From Paenibacillus gorillae (GTDB taxonomy: Bacteria > Bacillota > Bacilli > Paenibacillales > Paenibacillaceae), in assembly GCF_000513275.1 (NCBI RefSeq), contig NZ_CBVJ010000012.1:1-64000 (forward strand): a stretch of 64,000 bases of DNA, given 5' to 3'. Both the position numbers and the translations under genes were made by a program. This document shows positions 18,129-27,043 of this stretch, piece after piece; positions within the stretch are counted from its first letter, which is position 1, and every line of letters begins with the position of its first letter. The notes under the pieces were generated by a model. It ran no database searches. It was not told the DNA's origin and worked only from the letters and a program-made list of their open reading frames with translations.

Positions 18129-18308
18129 GTGTGCAGCCTCCGGACCAGATCTTTATCATCCATTGTAACAAATGCCTCTCCGCTGCGGTGCAATCCCACA
18201 CTTTTTCCATACTTTTTCTATAACTCCTCCAAATCTTATTTGATGCTTGTCTGTATAGTTAGGACCTGTAAGCAATCGAATTCGAATACGTTGAAAAGGA
18301 TGATCGCA

Positions 18309-19631
18309 ATGAATAAGAAATGGACCTTGCTTGTACTGGCCGCATTATTAATGTTAACGGCTTGCAGCAATACGGATGCTTCAGTGAACTCCGGCGCCCC
18401 GTCGCCAGGTGAGAAGAAGACCGTTGTTGTGGCGGTGATGAGTGCTGACCCCTTCCTGGAGAAAGCAGCCCTGGCATTTGAAGCGCTTCATGATGATGTT
18501 CGGATTGAAATTAAATCCCATATGGCTAATCCTGATGGAGGGCCAAGAGTAGCCGTATCGCTGGCCGATATCGAGAAATATATTCAAACCTTAACGACAC
18601 AAGCTCTTTCAGGTAAAGGAGCGGATTTGATGACAATGGGAATTTTGCCTGAAGATAAATTTGTGGAGAAGAATGTACTAGTCAATCTGTATGAGCTAAT
18701 GGAGAAAGATTCATCTTTTGATAAAGGGAAGTATTACGAGAACGTTTTGAAATCCTCTCAAGTGGGTGACGGTCTTTATGCGATGCCGCTTTCTTTTTCG
18801 ATAGATGCGATTCAGGGCAACACGGAGCTGCTGAAGAAAGCCAACATTAGTATGAATGACAACAATTGGACCTGGAGTCAATTTGCTGACATCGTTAAGA
18901 AATTGAAAGAACAGAATGGCTCCGACTATATGGCATTCGTCAATCCTAGTCAAATCATTGCCGATTATATTTCTGAAAATGGCTCCGAGTTCCTGAATAA
19001 AGGAGAGCCGAATTTCGATTCCGATGCGTTCAGAGATGCATTGACGCAAATAAAAACGATGTTTAGCGAGAAAATAATCGAAGGAATCTATACGGATACA
19101 GACAAAGTATTGTTTGCGATGAAAAGTATGAGCAGCCCCAAAAATGCGTTATTGTCTGTTCTGGATCCGAAGCTTCAGTATTATCAGAAGCCGACAATGA
19201 ACGGTAAATCTTCAGGCTGGAAGATGGGCTCTTTCACTACCTTTGGCTTAAATAGCAAATCGAAGGTCAAGCCGGAGGCATGGGAGTTCCTTAAATTTCT
19301 GCTTTCTGAAGAAATGCAGTCTTCACCAGATTTGATGGGCTTACCCTTGAACAAAGCTGCGATTGACGAGAAGTTCGCTGATACGGAGCAAGAGCTTGAG
19401 CAAGGCAAGCTGGAAGTGAATTTTACCATACCCGATTCCGAGACGGTGAAGAAACAAATTCAATCGTTAAAAACCTTATTGGAGGGAGATGGAGGAGAGA
19501 AACAATTCAGCGATCAGAAAGTGCTTAATATCGTCTTTGAAGAATTTTCACCTTATCTTATGGGACAGAAGTCGGTTGAAGAAGTGAGCAAACTGATTCA
19601 AAACCGGGTGAAGACTTATTTGAATGAATAA
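18309..19631 (+). CDS. Family 1 extracellular solute-binding lipoprotein
   Basis: From ATG 18309 (AAAAGG upstream) the 440-residue protein has a signal peptide with lipobox LTAC (Cys 19) and a two-lobed binding fold typical of ABC sugar-binding proteins (FEALHDDVRIEIKSH early; AWEFLKFLLSEEMQ late). The frame extends upstream to 18129 but into the promoter region. No permease genes follow, so it either serves a remote transporter or acts as a sensor partner for the divergent two-component system. The ligand cannot be told. Confidence 0.88.
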   Translation: MNKKWTLLVLAALLMLTACSNTDASVNSGAPSPGEKKTVVVAVMSADPFLEKAALAFEALHDDVRIEIKSHMANPDGGPRVAVSLADIEKYIQTLTTQALSGKGADLMTMGILPEDKFVEKNVLVNLYELMEKDSSFDKGKYYENVLKSSQVGDGLYAMPLSFSIDAIQGNTELLKKANISMNDNNWTWSQFADIVKKLKEQNGSDYMAFVNPSQIIADYISENGSEFLNKGEPNFDSDAFRDALTQIKTMFSEKIIEGIYTDTDKVLFAMKSMSSPKNALLSVLDPKLQYYQKPTMNGKSSGWKMGSFTTFGLNSKSKVKPEAWEFLKFLLSEEMQSSPDLMGLPLNKAAIDEKFADTEQELEQGKLEVNFTIPDSETVKKQIQSLKTLLEGDGGEKQFSDQKVLNIVFEEFSPYLMGQKSVEEVSKLIQNRVKTYLNE

Positions 19632-19642
19632 GTGTACAGACA

Positions 19643-19684
19643 AGAAAGCCAACGTTATGGTCTCATAGCGTTGGCTTTCTTTTA
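19643..19684 (+). terminator. Rho-independent terminator
   Basis: AGAAAGCCAACG (19643-19654) and CGTTGGCTTTCT (19669-19680) form a perfect 12-bp stem followed by TTT. The AAAG-rich 5' side could also serve the minus strand. Confidence 0.9.
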
Positions 19685-19729
19685 TAGTAAGGGCATTGAG
19701 TGGGGGAAATCCCATAATGGATATTCATA

Positions 19730-20419
19730 TCAGTTGGTTTTTCTTGAACTTTCCTTTAAGTTCTCTAAGATGAGCAGCTTCGCTCTTTCCGTATTTCTAT
19801 CTTTAATCGCTTGAAGCAATTGCTCATGTATGGGAGTGCTGTCATCATATTGACGGACATCCTGGACGATTAAATGACTCAAGTACTCTTTGAGTATCGT
19901 GCAAAAATCACGGTATAAATCAACTAGAAGCTCATTCTGAGTGGATTGGGCAATCGCAAAATGAAAATGAAGATCTGCTTCAACGTAATCTGCATAATTA
20001 CCGGAATCAAGCGCTTTTTTGCGTTGATCCAGATATGCTTGCATATTTTCCAGATCTTTTTCTGTTCGATTAGCAACGGCTATTTCACAAATTTGCAAGT
20101 CCAGCATTTTTCTAACCTCGTAAATATGCTGCTCCCTATATTTTTTTGCCGTTTTCAAGTAGCTTTCGGGTAGTTCAACAGACTTAATATATGTTCCATC
20201 ACCATGTCTAACTTGAAGGACACCTGCATGAACTAGAATTTTTACGGCTTCCCTGACCGTAGAACGGCCAACTGAAAACTGTTCCATAAGCTCGATCTCT
20301 GTCGGTAATTTATCCCCTGGCTTGAACTGTCCGGAGAAGATGCTATTTTGTAGTTGTTCCAGTATTTCATCAACAAGCTTGCGTTTAGGAACAGCTTTGA
20401 ACCCCTCGTTATTACTCAT
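19730..20419 (-). CDS. GntR-family regulator, FadR (FCD) subfamily
   Basis: 229 residues. The N-terminal winged helix holds PGDKLPTEIELMEQFSVGRSTVREAVKILVHAG and the wing VRHGDGTYI. The C-terminal all-helical FCD domain keeps the metal/ligand residues (EADLHFHFAIA; PIHEQLLQAI), so the effector is probably a small carboxylate bound through a metal ion. AGGAGG precedes ATG 20419. It is divergent from the MFS-ABC-ilvC operon, whose promoter carries a perfect 18-bp palindrome, the likely operator. Confidence 0.9.
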   Translation of the reverse strand: MSNNEGFKAVPKRKLVDEILEQLQNSIFSGQFKPGDKLPTEIELMEQFSVGRSTVREAVKILVHAGVLQVRHGDGTYIKSVELPESYLKTAKKYREQHIYEVRKMLDLQICEIAVANRTEKDLENMQAYLDQRKKALDSGNYADYVEADLHFHFAIAQSTQNELLVDLYRDFCTILKEYLSHLIVQDVRQYDDSTPIHEQLLQAIKDRNTERAKLLILENLKESSRKTN

Positions 20420-20592
20420 TAAGATCCTCCTAAGACATCATGTTAATCAGTTAGTTGATATTTATGTGTCTATATCTTTCCGTACAAAATACATAATACA
20501 TCATATGTATTTTTTTATCAAACAGCCGCATTTAGACGGGGAATTATGAAAAGGGCGATACATCTTCTTGAATATTTCTCTCGATAATTGAT

Positions 20593-20621
20593 TTGACATC
20601 AGACGTCTGATGTATTAGTAT
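20593..20621 (+). promoter_or_regulatory. Promoter with 18-bp perfect palindrome in the spacer
   Basis: TTGACA (20593-20598), a 17-bp spacer, TAGTAT (20616-20621). The palindrome ACATCAGACGTCTGATGT occupies 20596-20613, covering the -35 end and most of the spacer. This is a textbook position for repression by the divergent FadR-type protein. Confidence 0.8.
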
Positions 20622-20685
20622 TTTGTTATCATTTCGGGCTATCTAATCAGTACGATATAAAATTTTGAAATAAGTAGGTGCTTTA

Positions 20686-21882
20686 ATGAAAAAGAAACAT
20701 GTTGGCTTCATGATTATCGCAATACTGTTTGTGTCTATGAATCTGAGACCTGCCATAACTTCGATTGCTGCTCTGCTCGAAACGATTCAGAGCGATCTCT
20801 CGCTAAGCAGTACGACAGTTAGCCTTTTAACAGCAATTCCTGTTATTTGCATGGGCATATTTGCTCCTTTAACTACCAGGTTCATTCAACGATTCGGACT
20901 GGAGCGAACAGTGACTTACTGTTTAGTACTCATAGGTGCAGCTACAGGCCTGCGATTTTTTGCTGAAAATACAGCACTATTTCTAATGACTGCTGGTTTG
21001 ATTGGTATTGGACTGGCAATCATCGGACCATCGTTATCTGGATATATTAAACAGCATTTTCCCAGTCATGCTCATTTGATGATTGGAATTTACTCAGCGG
21101 GTATTGGACTAGGGGCTTCTTTAGGTGCAGGACTCACGATTCCTTTAAAAAATCAGCTTCATATCGGATGGCCTGCAGCTCTTGCTTTCTGGCTGATATT
21201 GGCGCTCATCTCTATCATGTTGTGGATCTTTGCAACAAAAGGTGGAATTCAGAGCAAACTGACTTCCAAACCAAATAGAAAGCCGTTTCCATGGCGGAAC
21301 AAACGAGCATTGCTGGTGATGATTTTCTTTGGTCTACAAGGTTGTCTGAACTATTCCATCACGGTATGGATAGCTCCAATTTCGCGGCTGAATCATTTTT
21401 CTGAGGCGCTTGCCGGCACCGTGGTCACTGTCTTCACACTCGTACAAATGGGAGCTTCTATAATCCTTCCCTTGTTTGCAGCTAAATTCCCAAATCGTCT
21501 TTTTTGGATGCTCTTTAATTCGATTATCCTTTTGTCAGGGCTACTAATGCTTAGCTTTATGAATGGAATGAATGTGCCTTGGATTGCGGCTGTATTATTA
21601 GGATTTAGTTCCGGCGGGTTATTTTACCTGGCTTTGCTTCTCCCGCTCGATGAAACAGACAATGCGGAAGATGCAAGTTCTTGGACTTCCATGGTGCAGT
21701 TCGGCGGCTATATCTTATCTGGGATTGGTCCAATTTTTACAGGTTGGATTCATAATATTACGGGTAGTTATCCAATCTCCTTTATTGGATTATCTATAAT
21801 TGGTTTGTTTGTCGTTGTACTGAGTTTAGTTATTGGAAACAAAAAAAGTACAGAAAGGAGAATTACCATTGAAGATTATTGA
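20686..21882 (+). CDS. MFS transporter, CynX/NimT-type
   Basis: 398 residues with twelve predicted membrane segments. The opening (FVSMNLRPAITSIAALLETIQSDLSLS) and the central TRFIQRFGLERTV are characteristic of the CynX/NimT branch of the major facilitator superfamily, whose members move small anions or drugs. The gene starts at ATG 20686 with TAGGTG upstream, and its last 14 nt overlap the ABC ATPase gene, so translation is coupled. It is the first gene of an operon ending in a ketol-acid reductoisomerase gene. The substrate is unknown. Confidence 0.88.
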   Translation: MKKKHVGFMIIAILFVSMNLRPAITSIAALLETIQSDLSLSSTTVSLLTAIPVICMGIFAPLTTRFIQRFGLERTVTYCLVLIGAATGLRFFAENTALFLMTAGLIGIGLAIIGPSLSGYIKQHFPSHAHLMIGIYSAGIGLGASLGAGLTIPLKNQLHIGWPAALAFWLILALISIMLWIFATKGGIQSKLTSKPNRKPFPWRNKRALLVMIFFGLQGCLNYSITVWIAPISRLNHFSEALAGTVVTVFTLVQMGASIILPLFAAKFPNRLFWMLFNSIILLSGLLMLSFMNGMNVPWIAAVLLGFSSGGLFYLALLLPLDETDNAEDASSWTSMVQFGGYILSGIGPIFTGWIHNITGSYPISFIGLSIIGLFVVVLSLVIGNKKSTERRITIEDY

Positions 21883-22693
21883 TGTTAGAAATGTGACTTG
21901 GATTCGAGATGACTCCACAATTTTGCATGATGTAAGCTGGCAAGTTGAATCAGGAGAGCATTGGTGTATTGTCGGGTTGAACGGGTCTGGGAAAACGACT
22001 TTGCTCAATATGATTAACGGCTACATTTGGCCTACCAGGGGTCAATTATCGGTACTGGGTCATACATTCGGAGAATTTGATCTAAGAGAGCTTCGCAAGT
22101 CGATAGGCTGGGTTAGTTCTTCTCTTCAACAACGTTTGTATGGAAGTGAGACAGCTTTGAACATCGTGTTAAGCGGTAAGTTTGCAACCATCGGGCTGTA
22201 CGATGATTTTTTGCAGGAAGACTTGACGAAGGCCTATTCTTTACTCCAGCTGCTTGGTTGTGAGAAGTTAACGAATCGGAGATATGACACATTCTCGCAA
22301 GGAGAGCGTCAACGTGTTCTTATCGCTAGAGCCTTGATGGCGTCCCCCAAATTGCTTATTTTGGATGAGCCTTGTACGGGACTTGATGTATTTGCCCGTG
22401 AGCTGCTGCTGAATATGGTTGATAACATAACAAAGCAACCAGATGCACCTACCCTGTTGTTTGTAACCCATCATGTCGAGGAAATTATGCCAGTATTCAA
22501 AAAAACCTTGCTAATTAAAGAAGGTAAAATATTCAGAGCCGGAGATACACTGGATCTCCTGAATACGGAGCTGTTATCTGATTTTTTTGACGCTCCGCTA
22601 GATGTAGAACGTCGCAATAATCGTACATGGCTATTGCCGTCAAGTAATATAACCGAAGAAAAACTCAAGGAGGATTACGTTAATGAGCACTAA
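21869..22693 (+). CDS. ABC ATPase without membrane domain, YlmA-like
   Basis: The best start is TTG 21869 with AAAGGAG 8 nt upstream, giving 274 residues. Walker [10 protein letters not shown], an atypical signature FSQGERQRV instead of LSGGQ, Walker [13 protein letters not shown] and the H-loop THH are all present, so it should hydrolyse ATP. The FSQGE signature and length are those of the YlmA/ModF-like group, known as lone ATPases without a clear transport partner. No ABC permease is present; its only membrane neighbour is the MFS gene. It overlaps ilvC by 11 nt. Confidence 0.88.
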   Translation: MKIIDVRNVTWIRDDSTILHDVSWQVESGEHWCIVGLNGSGKTTLLNMINGYIWPTRGQLSVLGHTFGEFDLRELRKSIGWVSSSLQQRLYGSETALNIVLSGKFATIGLYDDFLQEDLTKAYSLLQLLGCEKLTNRRYDTFSQGERQRVLIARALMASPKLLILDEPCTGLDVFARELLLNMVDNITKQPDAPTLLFVTHHVEEIMPVFKKTLLIKEGKIFRAGDTLDLLNTELLSDFFDAPLDVERRNNRTWLLPSSNITEEKLKEDYVNEH

Positions 22694-23678
22694 TATTTAT
22701 CATGAAAAAGATACAGAAATCAATATGAACATTCTTCAGGGCAAAACAATTGCTGTACTGGGCTATGGAAGCCAGGGCCATGCCCAAGCGCAAAACCTGC
22801 GTGACAGTGGTCTCTATGTCATTATTGGTCAGAGAAAGGGCAAATCATTTGATGCAGCAGTCAAAGACGGATTTGAAGTTTTCTCTGTATCGGATGCTGT
22901 AAGCCGTGCAGATGTTGTACAAATTTTGCTGCCGGATGAACTGCAATCGACTGTCTATGAAGCTGAAATAAAACCGAACTTAAAATCAGGCGCTGCTCTC
23001 ATGTTTTCACATGGTTTTAGTATTCATTTTGGACAAATAAAAGCACCGGTTGACAGCGATGTATTATTAATTGCCCCTAAATCCCCAGGGCATATGGTTA
23101 GACGATTGTACACGGATGGCTTTGGAGTGCCGGGTCTCATTGCCGTTCATCAAAATGCGTCAGGGAATGCGTTTGCGATCGGATTAGCTTACGGAAAGGG
23201 CATCGGCTGTACTCGCGCGGGTGTGCTTGAAACATCATTTCGAGAAGAGACGGAAACAGATCTGTTTGGTGAACAAGCAGTCATTTGCGGCGGGGTAAGC
23301 GCACTTGTCAAGGCGGGCTTCGAAACGTTAACAGAAGCGGGTTATTCTCCAGAAATGGCTTACTTTGAATGTATGCATGAATTGAAATTGATAGTGGACC
23401 TTATGTACGAAGGCGGCCTTGCCACTATGAGGGATTCGGTCAGTAATACGGCTGAATATGGCGATTATATTACGGGGCCAAAAATTGTAACAGATCGCAC
23501 AAAAAGAGCTATGCGGGAAGTTTTAGCTGACATTCAGCAAGGGAGGTTTGCTAAGGAATTTATGTTAGAAAACCAATCCGGGCAAGCTACATTAACTGCG
23601 ATACGCCGTAATGAAGCCCAGCATTCTTTGGAAACCGTAGGGACGCAATTACGCAAGCTGATGACTTGGATGAACTAA
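22683..23678 (+). CDS. ilvC: Ketol-acid reductoisomerase, class I
   Basis: 331 residues. The Rossmann motif [28 protein letters not shown], the metal-binding [11 protein letters not shown] and the knotted-domain [14 protein letters not shown] are all intact, so the enzyme should convert 2-acetolactate (or 2-aceto-2-hydroxybutyrate) with NAD(P)H and Mg2+. Unusual is the location: it is last in an operon with an MFS and a lone ABC ATPase, not with ilvBN/leu, and there is no T-box leader. A main ilvC probably exists elsewhere, making this a paralog with a special use. AAGGAGG precedes ATG 22683. Confidence 0.93.
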   Translation: MSTNIYHEKDTEINMNILQGKTIAVLGYGSQGHAQAQNLRDSGLYVIIGQRKGKSFDAAVKDGFEVFSVSDAVSRADVVQILLPDELQSTVYEAEIKPNLKSGAALMFSHGFSIHFGQIKAPVDSDVLLIAPKSPGHMVRRLYTDGFGVPGLIAVHQNASGNAFAIGLAYGKGIGCTRAGVLETSFREETETDLFGEQAVICGGVSALVKAGFETLTEAGYSPEMAYFECMHELKLIVDLMYEGGLATMRDSVSNTAEYGDYITGPKIVTDRTKRAMREVLADIQQGRFAKEFMLENQSGQATLTAIRRNEAQHSLETVGTQLRKLMTWMN

Positions 23679-23715
23679 TGATTACTATTTTAAGAAAATG
23701 AATATAAGATAATAG

Positions 23716-23762
23716 GCCGAAGCAAGCTCAGTGTTCATTGAACTTTGCATTCGGCTTTTTTT
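23716..23762 (+). terminator. Terminator of the MFS-ABC-ilvC operon
   Basis: GCCGAA-GCAA pairs with TTGC-ATTCGGC (one bulge), then seven T. Confidence 0.82.
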
Positions 23763-23770
23763 ACTGTAAC

Positions 23771-23810
23771 AAAAAAAGGTATCCGTCTGCTATAAAGCAG
23801 ATAGATACCT
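23771..23810 (-). terminator. Terminator downstream of tRNA-Leu
   Basis: On the minus strand AGGTATC..TCTGC pairs with GCAGA..GATACCT (two internal mismatches), followed by seven T. Confidence 0.85.
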
Positions 23811-23823
23811 GTCATTGATGATT

Positions 23824-23910
23824 TGGTGCGGTCGAGAGGACTCGAACCTCCACGGCTGTTACACCACTAGAACCTGAATCTAGCGCGTCTGCCAATTCCG
23901 CCACGACCGC
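23824..23910 (-). tRNA. tRNA-Leu (CAG)
   Basis: 87 nt including an encoded CCA. Acceptor stem GCGGTCG/CGACCGC, anticodon stem CTAGA/TCTAG with loop TTCAGGT, giving anticodon CAG; a long class II variable arm; T-loop GTTCGAGTC. It is almost identical to the tRNA at 35882-35968. Confidence 0.97.
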
Positions 23911-24121
23911 ATATGTTGTGTCAACAAAAGGTATAATATCATTTTTGGCAGGGCGAAGTCAAGAAAAAAGTCAAAATGCATTCAATCATACTGTTGGAAT
24001 GAGATGCATCGCCGAGCAGGCAGCAGGATGGAAGGCAGTCTTCCTGCATTGACAATGAAAACAGTTGTAACTATAATCGTCACATGAATAGCTGCGACTT
24101 ACAAGCAAGGAGGCGTGCGGG

Positions 24122-24544
24122 ATGAACAATAACCGGTTTGCCGTTGCTGTCCATATACTATCGTTACTGGAGCTTATGAAGGATACGCGCTTAACTTCGG
24201 AATATATTGCAGGCAGTGTGAATACCAATGCCGTCGTCATCCGGCGTATAACGGGGATGCTGAGCAAAGCGGGACTCGTGCTGACGAGCCCGGGCGTTGC
24301 AGGTGCTTCGCTTTCCCGGCCGGCAGATCAAATTACACTGTTGGACGTTTATCGTGCGGTGCAGAGCGGAGGGCAAGAAGAGCTGTTCGCAATCCATGAC
24401 AAGCCAAATCCCGATTGCTCCGTAGGGAGGAACATCCAGTCGTCGCTGGAAAATGTATTCTCGCAAGCACAGCTGGCGCTGGAGAATAAGCTTGCTGCTT
24501 TAACTTTGGAGCAGGTTACGACGGATCTGGCGAATAAAATGTAG
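24122..24544 (+). CDS. Rrf2-family transcriptional regulator
   Basis: 140 residues with the Rrf2 layout: FAVAVHILSLLEL at the start, winged helix around NTNAVVIRRITGMLSKAGLV, and the wing GVAGASLSRPADQITLLDVYRAV. There is only one cysteine (in DCSVG), so an Fe-S cluster as in IscR/NsrR is unlikely; the YwnA-like subgroup fits. AAGGAGG is before ATG 24122. It is a single-gene unit, terminated at 24561-24606. Target unknown. Confidence 0.88.
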   Translation: MNNNRFAVAVHILSLLELMKDTRLTSEYIAGSVNTNAVVIRRITGMLSKAGLVLTSPGVAGASLSRPADQITLLDVYRAVQSGGQEELFAIHDKPNPDCSVGRNIQSSLENVFSQAQLALENKLAALTLEQVTTDLANKM

Positions 24545-24560
24545 AGGTATACCAGTAGAT

Positions 24561-24606
24561 GAGACGAGGATTTGTCCGACAGGACGGTCCTCGTCTCGTT
24601 TTTTTC
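24561..24606 (+). terminator. Rho-independent terminator
   Basis: GAGACGAGGA (24561-24570) pairs with TCCTCGTCTC (24588-24597), followed by GTTTTTTT. Confidence 0.93.
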
Positions 24607-24624
24607 TCGATAATTGGATTGCCT

Positions 24625-25617
24625 TTAGAGAGAAGGAGTGAGCAGCACGCTCTTCAATACATCCGCCGCTGAGCTTTTTTGAAGTGATTTGATATCCTGC
24701 AGAGGCGGCAGGCCAAAGAGACGCCGGTATTCCCGGTTGAATTGCGAAGTGCTTTCATAACCGACTTCCAATGCGGCATTCGTAGCATCCATCGCGCCGC
24801 TCAGCATGAGACGGCGAGCCTCTTGCAGCCGGAGCTGCTTCTGATATTGCAACGGCCCCATTGTCGTAACGGCTTTAAATTTATGCTGTAATCCCGAGAC
24901 GCTCATATTGTTTGCTTGCGCAAGCTCTTGTGCGGTAAAAGAGCGCGAGTAGTTTTCTTTAATCCAAGCGATAGCGCGGCCGACCCCTTCAGCTTGCTGA
25001 TCGAAAAATACTTGCTGGAAAAACAAATGACCATAATTCCCTGCAAGCAGCTTATAGATCATTTCGCGTTTGATCAGCTTGGACAGAAACAGAATTTCCT
25101 CCCTAGGCTTATCGATGAGCTTAAGCAAGCGGATGAACAGACCTAATAGCTCTGCATCGGATTTTCCGATAAAAGCGCCGACATTCAATTTATTATGCTG
25201 AACGTTTACTTTAATATTGGCTTCCGTAATGACGGAAGCGATTTCCTCTGGCGTGAAATCAACCCTTAATCCGATATAAGGTTCAACTGCGCCATTCACT
25301 TCGGCGGATGCAGGAAAATCTATTAAGGAAGTTAGAAAGTCGCCTGGCCGAGCATAAATGATATGCGAGCCAGCATGAATTTTTTTGGTACCCTGCAAAA
25401 TAAGGCAAAATGCTGGCTTTAGAACTACTGGAATAGGCGGCGTCTGTTGTGAGCTTCTGGCAAGCGTAAGAAACGAAATGGCAGTCTGATGCCTTCCGTC
25501 CACGGTTGCGATTCTCTTTGTCATAGTGATGATTTGTTCCAATATATCTTTATTATCTATATGAAGCGAAGTGTTCTCTTCAGCAGTGCCATCGGCAGTT
25601 TCATCATTTGTGAACAT
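24625..25617 (-). CDS. AraC-family regulator with AraC_N domain
   Basis: About 330 residues. Residues 30-190 are the AraC-type N-terminal cupin (PVVLKPAFCLILQGTKKIH, then YARPGDFLTSLIDFP), and 215-320 the double helix-turn-helix (LQEARRLMLSGAMDATNAALEVGYESTSQFNREYRRLFG). Two adjacent ATGs, 25620 and 25617, follow GGGAGG; the second is better spaced. It is divergent from an SDR gene 247 bp away, and AraC_N regulators commonly activate such a neighbouring oxidoreductase. Confidence 0.9.
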   Translation of the reverse strand: MFTNDETADGTAEENTSLHIDNKDILEQIITMTKRIATVDGRHQTAISFLTLARSSQQTPPIPVVLKPAFCLILQGTKKIHAGSHIIYARPGDFLTSLIDFPASAEVNGAVEPYIGLRVDFTPEEIASVITEANIKVNVQHNKLNVGAFIGKSDAELLGLFIRLLKLIDKPREEILFLSKLIKREMIYKLLAGNYGHLFFQQVFFDQQAEGVGRAIAWIKENYSRSFTAQELAQANNMSVSGLQHKFKAVTTMGPLQYQKQLRLQEARRLMLSGAMDATNAALEVGYESTSQFNREYRRLFGLPPLQDIKSLQKSSAADVLKSVLLTPSL

Positions 25618-25864
25618 CATTATCCTCCCTATTGCTGAACATCGTCATAATAAAATTATAATCGTTAGCTTACCATGTCTCAATATAACGAGAACAGGTA
25701 TTGATTGCAGATTTAGGCAAGTTTTAAGCAGAAATGGTCAAGCGCTTCTTGTTCATCTGTATGATAATGAAGCAAGCATGGATGGCGATATAAGGACGGA
25801 TGGGGACGTAGCCGTTCAAAAATAGAGGAGACAACGGGTCAAATCATTTTAAGGAGGGTATGTT

Positions 25865-26851
25865 ATGTTAACGAATCAAAAACCAATCGGCTCGGGCTTT
25901 GGAGCCTCTTCGACGACAACCGAGGTCATAGCCGGCATTGACCTTAACGGCAAAGTTGCAATTGTAACGGGAGGTTATTCGGGTCTTGGCTTGGAAACGG
26001 TACGCACGCTGCATGGAGCGGGAGCAACGGTTATTGTGCCGACCCGCGATCCGGAGAGGGCGGCTTCTGCTCTGGAGGGTCTAGCCAGGGTCGAAATTGC
26101 GCCGATGAACTTGCTTGATCCGGCATCAATCGATGCATTCGGCGATATGTTCTTGGCCTCTGGGCGTCCGCTTCACATGCTCGTGAATAGTGCGGGCATT
26201 ATGGCTAGCCCGCTTTCCCGCGACGCTCGGGGCTATGAATCACAGTTTGCCACCAATCATTTGGGGCATTTTCAACTTACGACGAAGCTTTGGCCCGCGC
26301 TCTGTCAAGCCCGCGGTGCCCGTGTCGTATCGGTGTCATCCAAGGGGCATCGCTATTCGCCGGTCGTATTCGATGATCCTAACTTTGAACATCGTGCATA
26401 TGACCGATGGGCAGCGTATGGCCAATCCAAGACTGCTAATATTTTGTTTGCGCTCGAATTGGATCGGCGCGGCAGGGGAGAAGGTATCCGCGCTTTCTCG
26501 CTCCATCCTGGAAGTATTGTAGGCACAGGGCTTGAGAAACATCTTACCCGTGAGGAATTAGTTGCTGGAGGTATCCTTAACGAGGATGGAACGCCGATTC
26601 TTGATCCGGAAAGACAATTGAAGACGCTTGAGCAGGGAGCGGCGACAATCGTCTGGTGCGCGACAACTCCTATGCTGAGCGGGCTGGGAGGCGTCTATTG
26701 CGAAAACTGTGAGGTAGCAACTCTTATGGACGAGGCTGGAGAGGGTTCCAGCATGCGGTCGGCAGCACGCATGGACGGGGTTATGGCTTATGCAGTGGAC
26801 CCTAAGTCGGCCGAACGTCTATGGGTTTTAAGTCAACAGCTTACTAACTGA
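25865..26851 (+). CDS. SDR-family oxidoreductase (light-dependent protochlorophyllide reductase-like group)
   Basis: 328 residues, longer than a classical SDR. TGGYSGLGLE is the nucleotide loop, PTRDPERA points to NADP, NSAGIMASP and YGQSKTAN give the catalytic Asn region and the Tyr-x3-Lys pair. The motif HLGHFQLT and SLHPGSIVGTGL place it with the retinol-dehydrogenase/WW-domain-oxidoreductase-like SDRs. Substrate unknown. AAGGAGG precedes ATG 25865. Paired with the divergent AraC gene. Confidence 0.88.
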   Translation: MLTNQKPIGSGFGASSTTTEVIAGIDLNGKVAIVTGGYSGLGLETVRTLHGAGATVIVPTRDPERAASALEGLARVEIAPMNLLDPASIDAFGDMFLASGRPLHMLVNSAGIMASPLSRDARGYESQFATNHLGHFQLTTKLWPALCQARGARVVSVSSKGHRYSPVVFDDPNFEHRAYDRWAAYGQSKTANILFALELDRRGRGEGIRAFSLHPGSIVGTGLEKHLTREELVAGGILNEDGTPILDPERQLKTLEQGAATIVWCATTPMLSGLGGVYCENCEVATLMDEAGEGSSMRSAARMDGVMAYAVDPKSAERLWVLSQQLTN

Positions 26852-26870
26852 TTTATAAAGCATGGGGAAT

Positions 26871-26901
26871 AGCCCGTTTCTTCTAAATGAAGAGGCGGGC
26901 T
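26871..26901 (+). terminator. Hairpin after the SDR gene, probable terminator
   Basis: AGCCCGTTTCTTC pairs with GAAGAGGCGGGCT with one G-T pair; only a short T-rich stretch follows. Confidence 0.65.
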
Positions 26902-27043
26902 GTTCTTCGTTCATTTTCGTGGTCAGACCATGGGAGAAGAATGGATGGCGAGTATTTCTGTCGGTTTGGATGGTTTTTCTTTATTTATTTACTTTTATAA
27001 TAGTAAGCAAGCTGGAACAATTGGGTGAAAGGTGGCGCTAAGT

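Noticed and set aside
18129-18308. N-terminal 60 residues of the long frame of the sugar-binding lipoprotein
   Set aside because: They lie before the signal peptide in the divergent promoter region; ATG 18309 with its lipobox-bearing signal is the sensible start.
22560-22690. T-box leader before ilvC
   Set aside because: The gene starts inside the end of the ABC ATPase gene, leaving no leader; no T-box sequence at the operon promoter either.
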